From Micromonospora sp. M71_S20 (lineage in GTDB: Bacteria; Actinomycetota; Actinomycetes; Mycobacteriales; Micromonosporaceae): a stretch of 64,000 nucleotides of DNA. The stretch spans positions 62,001-126,000 of the forward strand of contig NZ_RCCV01000004.1 of the NCBI RefSeq assembly GCF_003664255.1, given 5' to 3'. Under the pieces are notes generated by a model. That model saw nothing but the letters and a program-made list of their open reading frames with translations. It was not told the DNA's origin and made no database searches. The position numbers and the translations under genes are program-made. How positions within the stretch are numbered: position 1 is the first letter of the stretch; each line of letters opens with the position of its first letter. Positions 37,966-48,600 of this stretch are shown here, one piece after another.

Positions 37966-38385
37966 CTACGCGGCCGGCGGTGGCGAGGCGAGGGTGAACA
38001 GGCCGGCCTCGGGTTCGGTCAGGATCTGGCGGGCGACGAGGCGTTTGAGCTTGGCGCGGAGATTCTCGGTGTCCTTGGTGGTGGTGCCGGCGCCGAGGGC
38101 ATGGCAGATGTCTTTGGCGCGCATCGGTGCGGTGGCGGCGTGGAACACGGCGAGGATCTGCTGGTAAGCGGGGCTGGCGACGGTCGCGTCAGCGGGTGCC
38201 GCCGGGTCGGCGTGGTCGGTCAGGCTCAGCAGCGTCTTGCGGGTGATGGCGAGTTCGGCCAGCTCGGTCTCGGCCATGGTGAGCTGGTCGGTGAGGGTGG
38301 CGATCTGCTCGCGGAGCCGCTCTGCGGTGATGCCGGCGGCGGTCTCGCGTTCGGTGAGCAGGTCCAGCAGCGGCGGTCGGGTCAC
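37966..38385 (-). CDS. IS5 accessory protein, coiled coil plus winged helix
   Basis: 139 residues from GTG 38385, overlapping the transposase stop (GTGA). The N-terminal part is a coiled coil (AERLREQIATLTDQLTMAET). The second half YQQILAVFHAATAPMRAKDI, CHALGAGTTTKDTENLRAKL resembles a small winged-helix domain. Such a gene accompanies some actinobacterial IS5 elements; a regulatory or helper role is inferred only from linkage. Confidence 0.7.
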   Translation of the reverse strand: MTRPPLLDLLTERETAAGITAERLREQIATLTDQLTMAETELAELAITRKTLLSLTDHADPAAPADATVASPAYQQILAVFHAATAPMRAKDICHALGAGTTTKDTENLRAKLKRLVARQILTEPEAGLFTLASPPPAA

Positions 38386-39224
38386 CGCTGGTAGTCCGGG
38401 TCGCGCCAGGACGCGGTGGCGGTGCCGGTCAACCGGCGGATGAGGTTCGCCGTCGACGCCCACCAGGTGCGTGACACCGCCGAGGCGGGTCGGCTCTCGT
38501 ACTCGCGGACCAGACGGCGGTGCAGCATCAGCGTGCCGTTGGTCTGCTCCACCACCCACCGGCGTGCGATCGGCACGAACCCGGCGGCCGTGTCGGTGCG
38601 CTTGACCTGCTCGACGTCGATACCGTTCACCGCGCCGTGAATCTGCACGTCGTCTTTGAACCCGGCGTCGACCCATGCCTTGGTCACCGTAGGGGTGTGG
38701 GCCACGACGTTGTCCAGCAGTCGCACGCCGATCGCGTTGTCCGTGACCGACGCGGCGGTGACCACCACGGCGATGATCAACCCCAGGGCGTCCACCGCCA
38801 GGCCCCGCTTACGGCCCGGGACCTTTTTCGCGGCGTCCTTGCCGGTCGTCGCGGCCGGGACGTGGTTGGCCGCCCGGATCGACTGGGTGTCCAGCACCAC
38901 CGCGGTCGGGTCCTCCCGCCGGCCGGCTCGCTCCCTCGCCTGGCAGCGCAACAGATCATGAATCACCTGGTCGGTGCCGTCATCACGCCACAGGGCGAAG
39001 TAGTAGTAGGTGGCCGACTTCGGTGGCAGGTCATGCGGCAGGTACGCCCACTGACAACCGGTCCGGTTCTGGTAGAAGATCGCGTTCACGATCTCCCGCA
39101 GCGCGTAGCGGCCCTGATGCCCCGACACCGACGGGTGCCGGTCCTTCCACGCTTGCAGGAACGGTCCGACCACCAACCACTGCTCGTCGGTCAGGTCACT
39201 CGGGTACGCCGCTCGCTCGCCCAT
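38382..39224 (-). CDS. IS5-family transposase
   Basis: 280 residues. The N-terminal DUF4096 domain (YPSDLTDEQWLVVGPFL, IVNAIFYQNRTGCQWAYLPHDLPP) is followed by the DDE domain: AVVLDTQSIRAANHVP (D), TKAWVDAGFKDDVQIHG (D) and RRWVVEQTNGTLMLHRRLVREYE (E). All catalytic residues are in place. Complete length for the group. Confidence 0.94.
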   Translation of the reverse strand: MGERAAYPSDLTDEQWLVVGPFLQAWKDRHPSVSGHQGRYALREIVNAIFYQNRTGCQWAYLPHDLPPKSATYYYFALWRDDGTDQVIHDLLRCQARERAGRREDPTAVVLDTQSIRAANHVPAATTGKDAAKKVPGRKRGLAVDALGLIIAVVVTAASVTDNAIGVRLLDNVVAHTPTVTKAWVDAGFKDDVQIHGAVNGIDVEQVKRTDTAAGFVPIARRWVVEQTNGTLMLHRRLVREYESRPASAVSRTWWASTANLIRRLTGTATASWRDPDYQR

Positions 39225-39328
39225 GATCGACCCAACGCGATGGAGGCCTCACCGGTTACGACCATCGCTCGCATTCACACACTGAGCCAAGCCCACAATG
39301 GGCAAAGGCTACCGAACCACCCTCTCAG

Positions 39329-39632
39329 CCTCACCTGGGCAGGCGTTCCTACCCGTGTCCACCCATTCCGGACGGCACGCTCCGTACCCAGGGCGTTGCG
39401 GGGAGAGCCTCTATTTCGCGTAACGCCCCGCCACCCCAGCTAGCCCTCGTGAAGGCGCGAGGCTAGGGGTTGTTGTTAGGGGTGGTCCATGGCTATCGTT
39501 CACCAAACTTGATCAACGGTAACTCTCCACGCTGCCGATAACTGTATAAGTCCGCCTTTCAGCTCTCTTTCCTGTTCGGCGGCACGCATTGACACAATTG
39601 TCTTGCCGCAGGTGTCGAACGGGGGAGGGGCA
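39329..39632. promoter_or_regulatory. Leader region of the polyketide synthase gene
   Basis: About 300 bp between the IS5 end and the giant gene, with a sharp fall in GC near 39500-39600. A hairpin CTAGCC(C)TCG 39440-39449 with CGAGGCTAG 39458-39466 stands in the middle. TATAAG at 39545 could be a -10 box, but no -35 at proper distance is clear. The polyketide synthase promoter probably lies here unless transcription comes from the element. Confidence 0.45.
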
Positions 39633-42600
39633 TTGTTCGCACGCGTATTTGTTCCTGGCGAATTCATTGCCGTTGTCGGCCAGGCCGGCCGGGGACTGCC
39701 CGGGATGCCCCACCGGACGGTGGACCCGGCGGCGCTCGCCGACCGGTACGCCGCGCTGGGGCGGTCCTTCGACGACGGGTTCTTCGGACTGTCCGCGCCC
39801 CAGGCCGCCCGCCTGCTGGCCGAGCAGCGGCTGATGCTCGAACTCGCCTGGACGGCGCTGGAGGACGCGCGCCTGGGACCGGACCAACTCGGCGCCGTGA
39901 GCGTGCACGTCGGCGCCACCTGGGACGGGCCGGGCCGGCTGCTGTTCCGTACCGCCCTGGCCAACGCCACCGGCTCACGGGTTGCCCCGGCCCGGGTCCG
40001 GATCGCCCCGGCCGCGTCGATGGCGGCCATGGCGCAGGCGTGGCCGCACGGGCCGGCTGCCGACGCCGGCGGTCTCGCCCTAGTCGGCTGGGCCGACGGC
40101 GCGGACGCCGGGTTCCTGGTGGTGAAGCCGCTGCCCGCCGCGCTCGCCGCAGGCGACCGGGTGCACCAGGTGCTCAACGGCGCCGCGGTAACCGCCGAGA
40201 CTCCGGCGGGCGGTTCCGGGCCCGCCGCCGGCATCCCCGGCCCCGGTTCGCCCAACGACGCGGGACCGGTCGCCGGCGCGCGGCTGGTGCTCCTGCCCGT
40301 TGCGGGCGCGGACGAGGATGCGGTGCGGGAACAGGCCCGCCAGATCCGCGCCCGGCTCGCCGACAGCGTCGCCGTCGCCGACCTCGGTCGGTCCCTGGCG
40401 ACCGTGCGCAGCGCGCTCCCGCACCGGGCGGTGCTGCTCATCGACGACGCCGACGCCGTGGGCCCGCTGGAGCTGCTGGCCGCCGGTGGCGTCGCGCCGG
40501 AGGTCGTGCGGGGCACCGCCGCCCCGGCCGGGGATGTCGTCCTCGTCTTCCCTGGACAGGGCCCGCAGTGGGCCGGGATGACCAGCGAGCTGCTCGACTC
40601 GTCGCCGGTGTACGCCGCCCGGATCGCCGAGTGCGCCGAGGCCCTCGCGCCGTTCGTGGACTGGTCGCTGACTGACGTCCTGCGCAACCTGCCGGGCGCG
40701 CCGAGCCTGGACCGGGTCGACGTGGTACAGCCGGTGCTGTGGGCGGTGATGGTCTCGCTCGCCGCGCTCTGGCGCGCGTACGGCGTCCGCCCCGCCGCGG
40801 TCGTCGGGCACAGTCTTGGTGAGGTGGCCGCCGCGTGCGTGGCGGGCGTGCTCTCGCTTGCCGACGGCGCACGCGTGGTGGCGACCTGGAGCAAGCTTCA
40901 GCTCGAACTGACCGGGCTCGGCGACATGGCCTCGGTCCTGCTGCCGCTGGACGAGGTGACCGGGCTGCTGACCCGCTGGTCGGGCCGGATCTGGGTGGCG
41001 GCCGTCAACGGCCCCCGGCAGACCGTGGTGTCCGGTGACGCCGACGCGGTGGCCGAACTGCTGGCCGAACTCGCCGCCCGCGACGTCCGGGCGCGGCTGC
41101 TGCCGGTGGGCCTCGCCGCGCACTCTCCGCATACTGACACCCTGGTCGGCCGGCTCGCCGAGGCGCTCGCGTGTGTCACCTCCCGGACCCCGGCGGTCCC
41201 CATCTACTCCACCGTCACCGCCGCAGAGCTGACCGTCCCGATGGACGCCACGTACTGGTGCCGCAACCTGCGTCAGCCGGTGCACCTCGAACCCGTGGTG
41301 CGGGCGCTCGCCCAGGCGGGAACGCGGTTCTTCGTCGAGGTCGGCCCGCATCCGGTGCTGACCGCCCCGATCCAGGAGACGGTGGACGACACGGCGGTTA
41401 CGGTGGGCACGCTGCGCCGGGGCCAGGGCGGCCTGCGCCAGTTTCTTACCGCCGTCGCGGAGGCCGCTGTGCACGGGGTCGAAGTGGACTGGGCGGCCCA
41501 CTTCCCGGCCGCCCACCCGGTGGACCTGCCGCCCTACCCGTTCCAGCGCCGGCCACGGCCGGTGTCGGCGGCGGCGACCGACGATGGCGGGTACCGCCGG
41601 GACTGGCGCGACTGGCCCGTCACCGCGCCGCGCGAGCCGCTGGGTACCTGGCTCGTCGTACGTCCCGCCGGTCTCGACGCGGACCTGGCCGGGGCGCTCG
41701 GCCGTGGCCTCGCGGCGCACGGCGCGCGGGTGGTGCACGCGGTCGACGGGCTGCCCGACATCGACTTCGCGCCCGTGCGGGGCGTGCTCGGCCTGTTCGG
41801 GCTGGCCGAGGCCGGCGACGGCGGCCTGGACGCCACCGTGGACCTGCTGCGCGCGATGGCCGTCGCCGCCCTCCCGGCGCCGCTGTGGTGCCTGACCCGG
41901 GTGGCCGCCGACCCGGCGGGGGCGACGCTCGTCGGGCTGGGTCGCGCCGCCGCCTTCGACGCCGCCGCCCACTGGGGCGGCGTGATCGACCTGCCCGACC
42001 CGCTGGACGAGGAGACGGTGACCCGGCTGACCGCCGTCCTCGCCGGGCCGCGACCGGACGGCGGCGAGTTCGCTGTCCGCGCGGCGGGCGTGTCCGTCGC
42101 CGACTGGGCGCCCGTGCCGTCCCCGCCGGCCGACGGGTGGCGGGCGCCCGCCACGGTCCGGTGCGTCGGCGAGCCCGATGCCGTGATCGCCGGGTGGCTG
42201 CGCTCGCGGGGCGCCGCCCGGCTGCTCACCCCGGAGGCGGCCGGGGAACCGGCCGACGCCGTGCTGGCCGTCGTGACCGCGCCGGAGTTGGACCTGCTGT
42301 CGCCCGAGCGCCCCGACCTCGCCGGGCCGCTCCGGGCCGCGCGGGACCTCCTCGACGGGCCCGACGCCGCCGAGCTGATCATCGTGGCCCCGCCGGGCGC
42401 GGCGGGCGGGCCCACCCAGGCGGTGGCGGCTGTGCTGTACGCGTACCTCGACGCGGTCGCCCCCGCCCACGGCCGGCGCGTCACGGTCGTCTCCGTCGCG
42501 CCCGATTCCCGGGTCGCCGCGCTCGAACAGGCGCTGGACGCCGGGGAACGCGCGTCGGTCCGTGGGCTCGACCCGGGCCGGTTCGACCTGGTCCGCGCCC

Positions 42601-45600
42601 GGCCGCCGCAGGCCGGGCAACCGGTCGTGGCGCGGCTGCTCGCGCAGCTGCCGCCCGTCGACCGCGACCGGCGGCTGCTCCGCCTGGTCCGGGACGTCAC
42701 GGCCGGCGTGCTCGGGCGCGCCGACCTCGACCGGACGCCCGCCGACGCGACCTTCCTGGAACTGGGCATCGACTCGCAGATGGCGGTGGAGCTGCGCAAC
42801 CGCCTGGTCGTCGAGACCGCGGTGTCGCTGCCGACGACCGTCGCCTTCGACCACCCGAACCCGGCCGCAGTGGCCGCGCTGCTGGCGGCCGAACTCGACG
42901 GCACGGCCGGCCGGGCCGCCGCCGACGGGGAGAACCCCGCGGACGCGGGGGACCCGATCGCCATCGTCGCCATGGCCTGCCGGTTCCCCGGCGGGGTGCA
43001 GACCCCGGAGGAGCTGTGGGATCTGGTCGCCGCCGGCGGCGAGGCGGTCTCCGCGTTCCCGACCGACCGCGGCTGGGACGTAGCCGGCCGGTACCACCCG
43101 CAACCGGGCACGCCCGGCCGTTTCTACCAGCGCGCCGGGGGCTTCCTGCACGACGCGGGCCGATTCGACCCGGGCTTCTTCGGCATCGCCCCCCGGGAGG
43201 CGCTGGCGATGGACCCGCAGCAGCGGCTCTTGCTGGAGCTGTCCTGGGAGACCCTGGAACGGGCCGGCATTTCGCCCGCGGCCCTGCGCGGCAGCCGCAC
43301 CGGCGTCTACGTCGGCATGCTGACCCAGGACTACGGACCCCGCCTGGACGAGGCGCCGGAGGAGGTCGGGGGCTACCTGCTGACCGGCACCACCGGCAGC
43401 GTCGCCTCCGGCCGGGTGGCGTACACGCTGGGCCTGGAGGGGCCGGCGATCACCGTCGACACCGCGTGCTCGTCGTCGCTGGTCGCCCTGCACCTCGCGG
43501 TACGCGCGCTGCGCTCCGGCGAGTGTCAGCTCGCCCTCGCGGGAGGGGTGACCGTGATGGCCAGCCCCGGCATCTTCGTCGAGTTCAGCCAGAAGCGTGC
43601 GCTCGCCGCCGACGGGCGCTGCAAGCCGTTCTCCGCCGAGGCCGACGGGTTCAGCCTCGGCGAGGGCGCCGGCCTGCTGCTGCTGGAACGGCTCTCTGAC
43701 GCCCGTCGCAACGGTCATCGGGTGCTGGCCGTGGTACGGGGCAGCGCGGTCAACTCCGACGGCGCGTCGAACGGGCTGACCGCGCCGAACGGCCCCGCCC
43801 AGCAGCGGGTGATCCGCCAGGCCCTCGCCACCGCCGGTCTCGCGCCGGCCGACGTCGACGCGGTCGAGGCGCACGGCACCGGCACCGTGCTGGGCGACCC
43901 GATCGAGGCGCAGGCCCTGATCGCCACGTACGGGCGCGACCGGGCCCGGCCGCTGTGGCTCGGCTCGGTGAAGTCCAACATCGGCCACACCCAGGCCGCC
44001 GCCGGCGTGGCCGGCGTCATCAAGATGGTGCTGGCGATGCGCGCCGGGCGGCTGCCGCGCACCCTGCACGCGGACCGGCCGTCGCCGCACGTCGACTGGG
44101 CGGCGGGCGCGGTGTCGCTGCTGACCGAGGAGCGCGGCTGGCCGGCGGACGGGCCCCGCCGGGCGGCCGTGTCGTCCTTCGGCATCAGCGGCACCAACGC
44201 CCACCTGATCCTGGAGCAGGGCGACCCGGAACCGGAACCGGCCGGCGAGCCCGGCGCGACCCCGGTGCCGTGGGTGCTCTCCGCGCACACCGACGCCGCC
44301 CTGCGCGAGCAGGCCGGCCGGCTGCGCGCCCACCTCGCCGCCCGCCCGGACCTGGTCCCCGCGGACGTGGCGTATACGCTCGCCACCGGCCGGAAGGCCT
44401 TCGACCGCCGCGCGGTCGTGCTCGCCGCCGACCCGGCGGACTCCGCGCGCGCCCTGGCGGCGCTGGCCGCCGGCGAGGACGCGGCCGGGCTGCTGCGGGG
44501 CGTCGCCGCCGAGGGCGAGGCCGTGTTCGTCTTCCCCGGGCAGGGCTCGCAGTGGCTCGGCATGGCGGCCGACCTCGCCGAACGGTCGGCGGTCTTCGCC
44601 CGCCGGATGGCCGAGTGCGCCGACGCGCTCGCCCCGCACGTCGACTGGTCGCTGTGGGACGTGATCCGGGGCGACGCGCCCGGCCTGGAGCGGGTCGACG
44701 TCGTGCAGCCCGCCCTGTTCGCGGTGATGGTGTCGCTGGCCTCGGTGTGGGAGTCCGCCGGCGTACGCCCCGCCGCCGTGGTCGGGCACAGCCAGGGCGA
44801 GATCGCCGCGGCCTGCGTGGCCGGCGCACTGCCGCTCGCCGACGCGGCCCGGGTGGTGGCGCTGCGCAGCCGGGCGCTCGTCGCGCTTTCCGGCCACGGC
44901 GGCATGGCCTCCGTCGCCCAGCCGGTGGAGCAGGTCCGGCGGGGCCTGCGCGACTGGCCCGGCCTCGTCGTCGCAGCGGTCAACGGCCCGGCCTCGGTGG
45001 TGGTGTCCGGTGACCTCGCTGCCCTCGACGGGTGGCTGGCAGCCCGCGAGGCCGCCGGCGACCGGGTCCGGCGGGTCCCGGTCGACTACGCCTCGCACAG
45101 CCCGCACGTCGAGCAGGTCCGGGCCGACCTCGCCGCCGCCCTGGCCGACCTGTCGCCGCGCCCGCCGCGGGTGCCGATGGTGTCGACGGTGACCGGTGAG
45201 CTGGTGGGTTCCGCCACCCTCGACGGAGACTACTGGTATCGCAACCTGCGCCAGGTCGTGGAGTTCGACCGTGCCGTCGGCCTGCTCGCCGACCGGGGAC
45301 ACCGGTTCTTCGTCGAGGTCAGCCCGCATCCGGTGCTGACCGCCGGCATCCAGGACCGGGCCGTCGAGGCCGTGGTCGTCGGCACCCTGCGCCGCGACGA
45401 GGACGGCCCGGCGGCGTTCCGCACCGCGCTGTGCCAGGCGTACGCGCACGGGCTGCCCGTCGACTGGGCCGCCGTGCTGCCCCACGGCCGGTCGGTCGAC
45501 CTGCCGACCTACCCGTTCCAGCGTGAGCCGTACTGGCTCACCAACGTGGAGCGGCGGGCCGCGCCGGAGCCGCCAGCGCACCGGGACGACGCCGACGCGT

Positions 45601-48600
45601 GGCGGTACGCGATCGAGTGGCAGCCGGTCCCCGCGCCGTCAGTGGCCACCCTGACCGGCACCTGGCTGGTGCTCGGCGCCGACGCCGACGCGGAGCTGGT
45701 CCGGTCGCTGGCCGGGCACGGCGGCGAACTGCTGCCCGTGGACCTCGATCCGGCGGACCCCGGGCGCCTCGCGACCGTCGTCGCGGGCCGGAGCGTCGCG
45801 GGCGTGCTGTCGCTGCTCTCCCTCGACGAGCGACCCCACCCCGACCACCCGTCCGTGCCGGCCGGCCACGCCGCGACCCTGGCGGCGGTGCAGGCGCTCG
45901 GCCGGGCGGGGATCGACGCGCCGCTGTGGTGCCTCACCCGGGGCGCGGTCCAGGTCGACGACCGCGAGCCGCTCACCGCGCCCGGCCAGGCGTTGACCTG
46001 GGGGCTGGGCCGGGTTGTCGCGCTGGAACACCCCGAGCGCTGGGGCGGGCTGGTCGACCTGCCGGCCACCGTCGACCGGCGTACGGTGACCCGGCTGGTC
46101 GCGGTGCTCAACGGGCTCGACGGCGAGGACCAGGTGGCGGTGCGCCCCGGCGGCGTCCACGCCCGGCGGTTGCGCCACGCCCCGCCCGCCCGGGCCGTGC
46201 GGGACTGGAAGCCCCGGGGCAGCGTCCTGGTCACCGGCGGCACCGGGGCCCTGGGCGGCCAGGTCGGCCGGTGGCTCGCCCGCTGCGGCGCCGAGCACGT
46301 GGTGCTGGCCAGCCGGCGCGGCTCGGCCGCGCCCGGCGCGGCGGACCTGCGGGCCGAGCTGGAGGCGCTGGGCACCCGGGTCACGGTCGCCGCGTGCGAC
46401 GTCTCCGACCGCGCCGCGCTCACCCGCCTGCTGGCCGAGCTGCCCGCCGAGCACCCGCTGACCGCGGTGTTCCACACCGCCGCCGTGCTCGACGACGGCA
46501 TCGTCGAGTCGCTCACCTGCGCCCAGGCCGGCCAGGCGCTGCGCGCCAAGGCCGACTCGGCCCGGCACCTCGACGACCTGACCCGCCACCTCGACCTGTC
46601 CGCGTTCGTGCTCTTCTCCTCGCTGTCGTCCACTTTCGGCATCCCGGGCCAGGGCAACTACGCGCCCGGCAACGCCTACCTGGAGGCGCTCGCCCGGCGG
46701 CGGCGCGTTGACGGGCTGCCGGCCACCGCGGTCGACTGGGGCGCCTGGGCGGGTGGCGGCATGGCCGAGGGCGCCGTCAGCGACCTGCTCGACCGGCACG
46801 GCGTCCCCGAGATGGACCCGGCGCTAGCGCTGACCGCGCTCAAGCGGGCCCTCGACGCCGACGAGACGGCGCTGACCGTGGCCGACATCCGGTGGGAACG
46901 GTTCTACCTCGCCTTCACCGCCGCCCGGCCCAGCGCGCTGCTGCGCGGCGTGCCGGAGGTCGACCGGCTGGCCGCCGCTCGCTCCTCGGCGGACCCGTCC
47001 GCCGCGGCCGGCGCGCCGATCGCCGCCCGGCTGGCCGGCCGGCCCGCCGCCGAGCGGAACCGTCTCCTGTCCGACCTCGTCCGCACGCAGGTCGCCGTCG
47101 TCCTGGGCTACTCGTCGGCGGACGCGGTCGACGAGCACCGGGCCCTGCGCGAACTCGGCTTCGACTCGGTGTCCGGGGTGGAGCTGCGCAACCGGCTCGG
47201 CGTGGCGACCGGGCTCCGCCTAGCGTCCACCGTGATCTTCGACCATCCGACCGTCGCCGACCTCGCTCGGCTGCTGGACGCGGAGCTGACCGGCGCAGCC
47301 GCCGAGACGGTCACCGACGGGTTCGCCGCGACCGCCGCCGACGACCCCGTCGTCATCGTCGGGATGAGCTGCCGTTACCCCGGTGGGGTGACCGACCCGG
47401 AGCGGCTCTGGGAACTGGTCGCCGAGGGGCGCGACGCGATCTCGCCGTTCCCCGGTGACCGGGGCTGGCACCTGGCCGCCCTCTACGACCCGGACCCGGA
47501 CCGGCTGGGCACCTGCTACGTCCGCGACGGCGGCTTCCTCGACGACGTGGCGGGATTCGACGCCGAGTTCTTCGGCATCGCCCCGCGCGAGGCGCTGGCG
47601 ATGGACCCGCAGCAGCGGTTCGCCCTGGAGGCGGCCTGGGAGGCGGTCGAGCGGGCGGGCATCGATCCCGGCTCGCTGCGGGGCGGCCGGCACGGCGTCT
47701 TCCTGGGCAAGTCCTACCAGGACTACGGCCCGCAACTGCGCGGCGGGCTGGGCGAGCTGGAGGGGCACCTGCTCACCGGCAGCACGCCGAGCGTGGCGTC
47801 CGGCCGGATCGCGTACGCGCTGGGCCTGGAGGGCCCGGCGGTCACCGTGGACACCGCCTGCTCGTCGTCGCTGGTGGCGCTGCACCTGGCGGCGCAGGCC
47901 CTGCGGGCCGGCGAGTGCGAGCTGGCGTTGGCCGGCGGCGTCACCGTGATGGCCACCCCCGGGCTGTTCGTCGAGTTCAGCCGGCAGCGGGGGCTGGCCG
48001 CCGACGGCCGGTGCAAGCCGTTCGCGGACGCCGCGGACGGCACCGCGTTCGCCGAGGGTGTCGGCATGCTGGTGCTGGAGCGGCTCTCCGACGCGCGACG
48101 CAACGGACACCCGGTGCTCGCGGTGGTCTCCGGCAGCGCGGTAAACTCCGACGGCGCCTCCAACGGCCTGACCGCGCCGAGCGGACCGGCCCAGCGTCGG
48201 GTGATCCGGCAGGCGCTGGCGCAGGCCGGCCTCGCCACCATTGACGTCGACGCCGTCGAGGCGCACGGCACCGGCACCACCCTGGGCGACCCAATCGAGG
48301 CCCAGGCGTTGCTGGCGACGTACGGGCAGGACCGGGACCGGCCGCTGTGGCTGGGCTCGGTGAAGTCGAACCTCGGGCACACCCAGGCGGCGGCGGGCGT
48401 CGCCGGTGTGATCAAGATGGTCATGGCGATGCGGCACGAGCTGCTGCCGGCGACCCTACACGTGGACGAGCCGTCGACGCACGTGGACTGGACGGCGGGC
48501 ACGGTGTCGCTGCTGACCGACCCCGTGCGGTGGCCGAGGGGCCGCCGGCCGCGCCGCGCCGGCGTCTCCGCCTTCGGCGTCAGCGGCACGAACGCGCACG

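Larger units (their letters stand above)
37896..39328 (-). mobile_element. IS5-family element with accessory gene
   Basis: Inverted ends CTGAGAGGGTGGTTCGG at 37896-37912 and the exact complement at 39312-39328, 17 bp perfect. Inside are a transposase gene and a downstream second gene on the minus strand. The target duplication was not determined. Looks complete. Confidence 0.85.

Noticed and set aside
39660..40150. Loading KS as a decarboxylating KSQ domain
   Set aside because: The nucleophile is replaced by Ala, not Gln, and the histidine motifs are missing, so it cannot decarboxylate like KSQ.
41610..42600. Functional KR in the loading module
   Set aside because: GGTGxLG motif and catalytic Ser/Tyr/Asn are all lost.
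40080..45581. 1,833-codon open frame on the minus strand (and similar ones at 51.6-54.6 and 55.8-61.3 kb)
   Set aside because: These are antisense shadows of the PKS caused by high GC; the composition is Arg/Gly/Pro-rich without domains.
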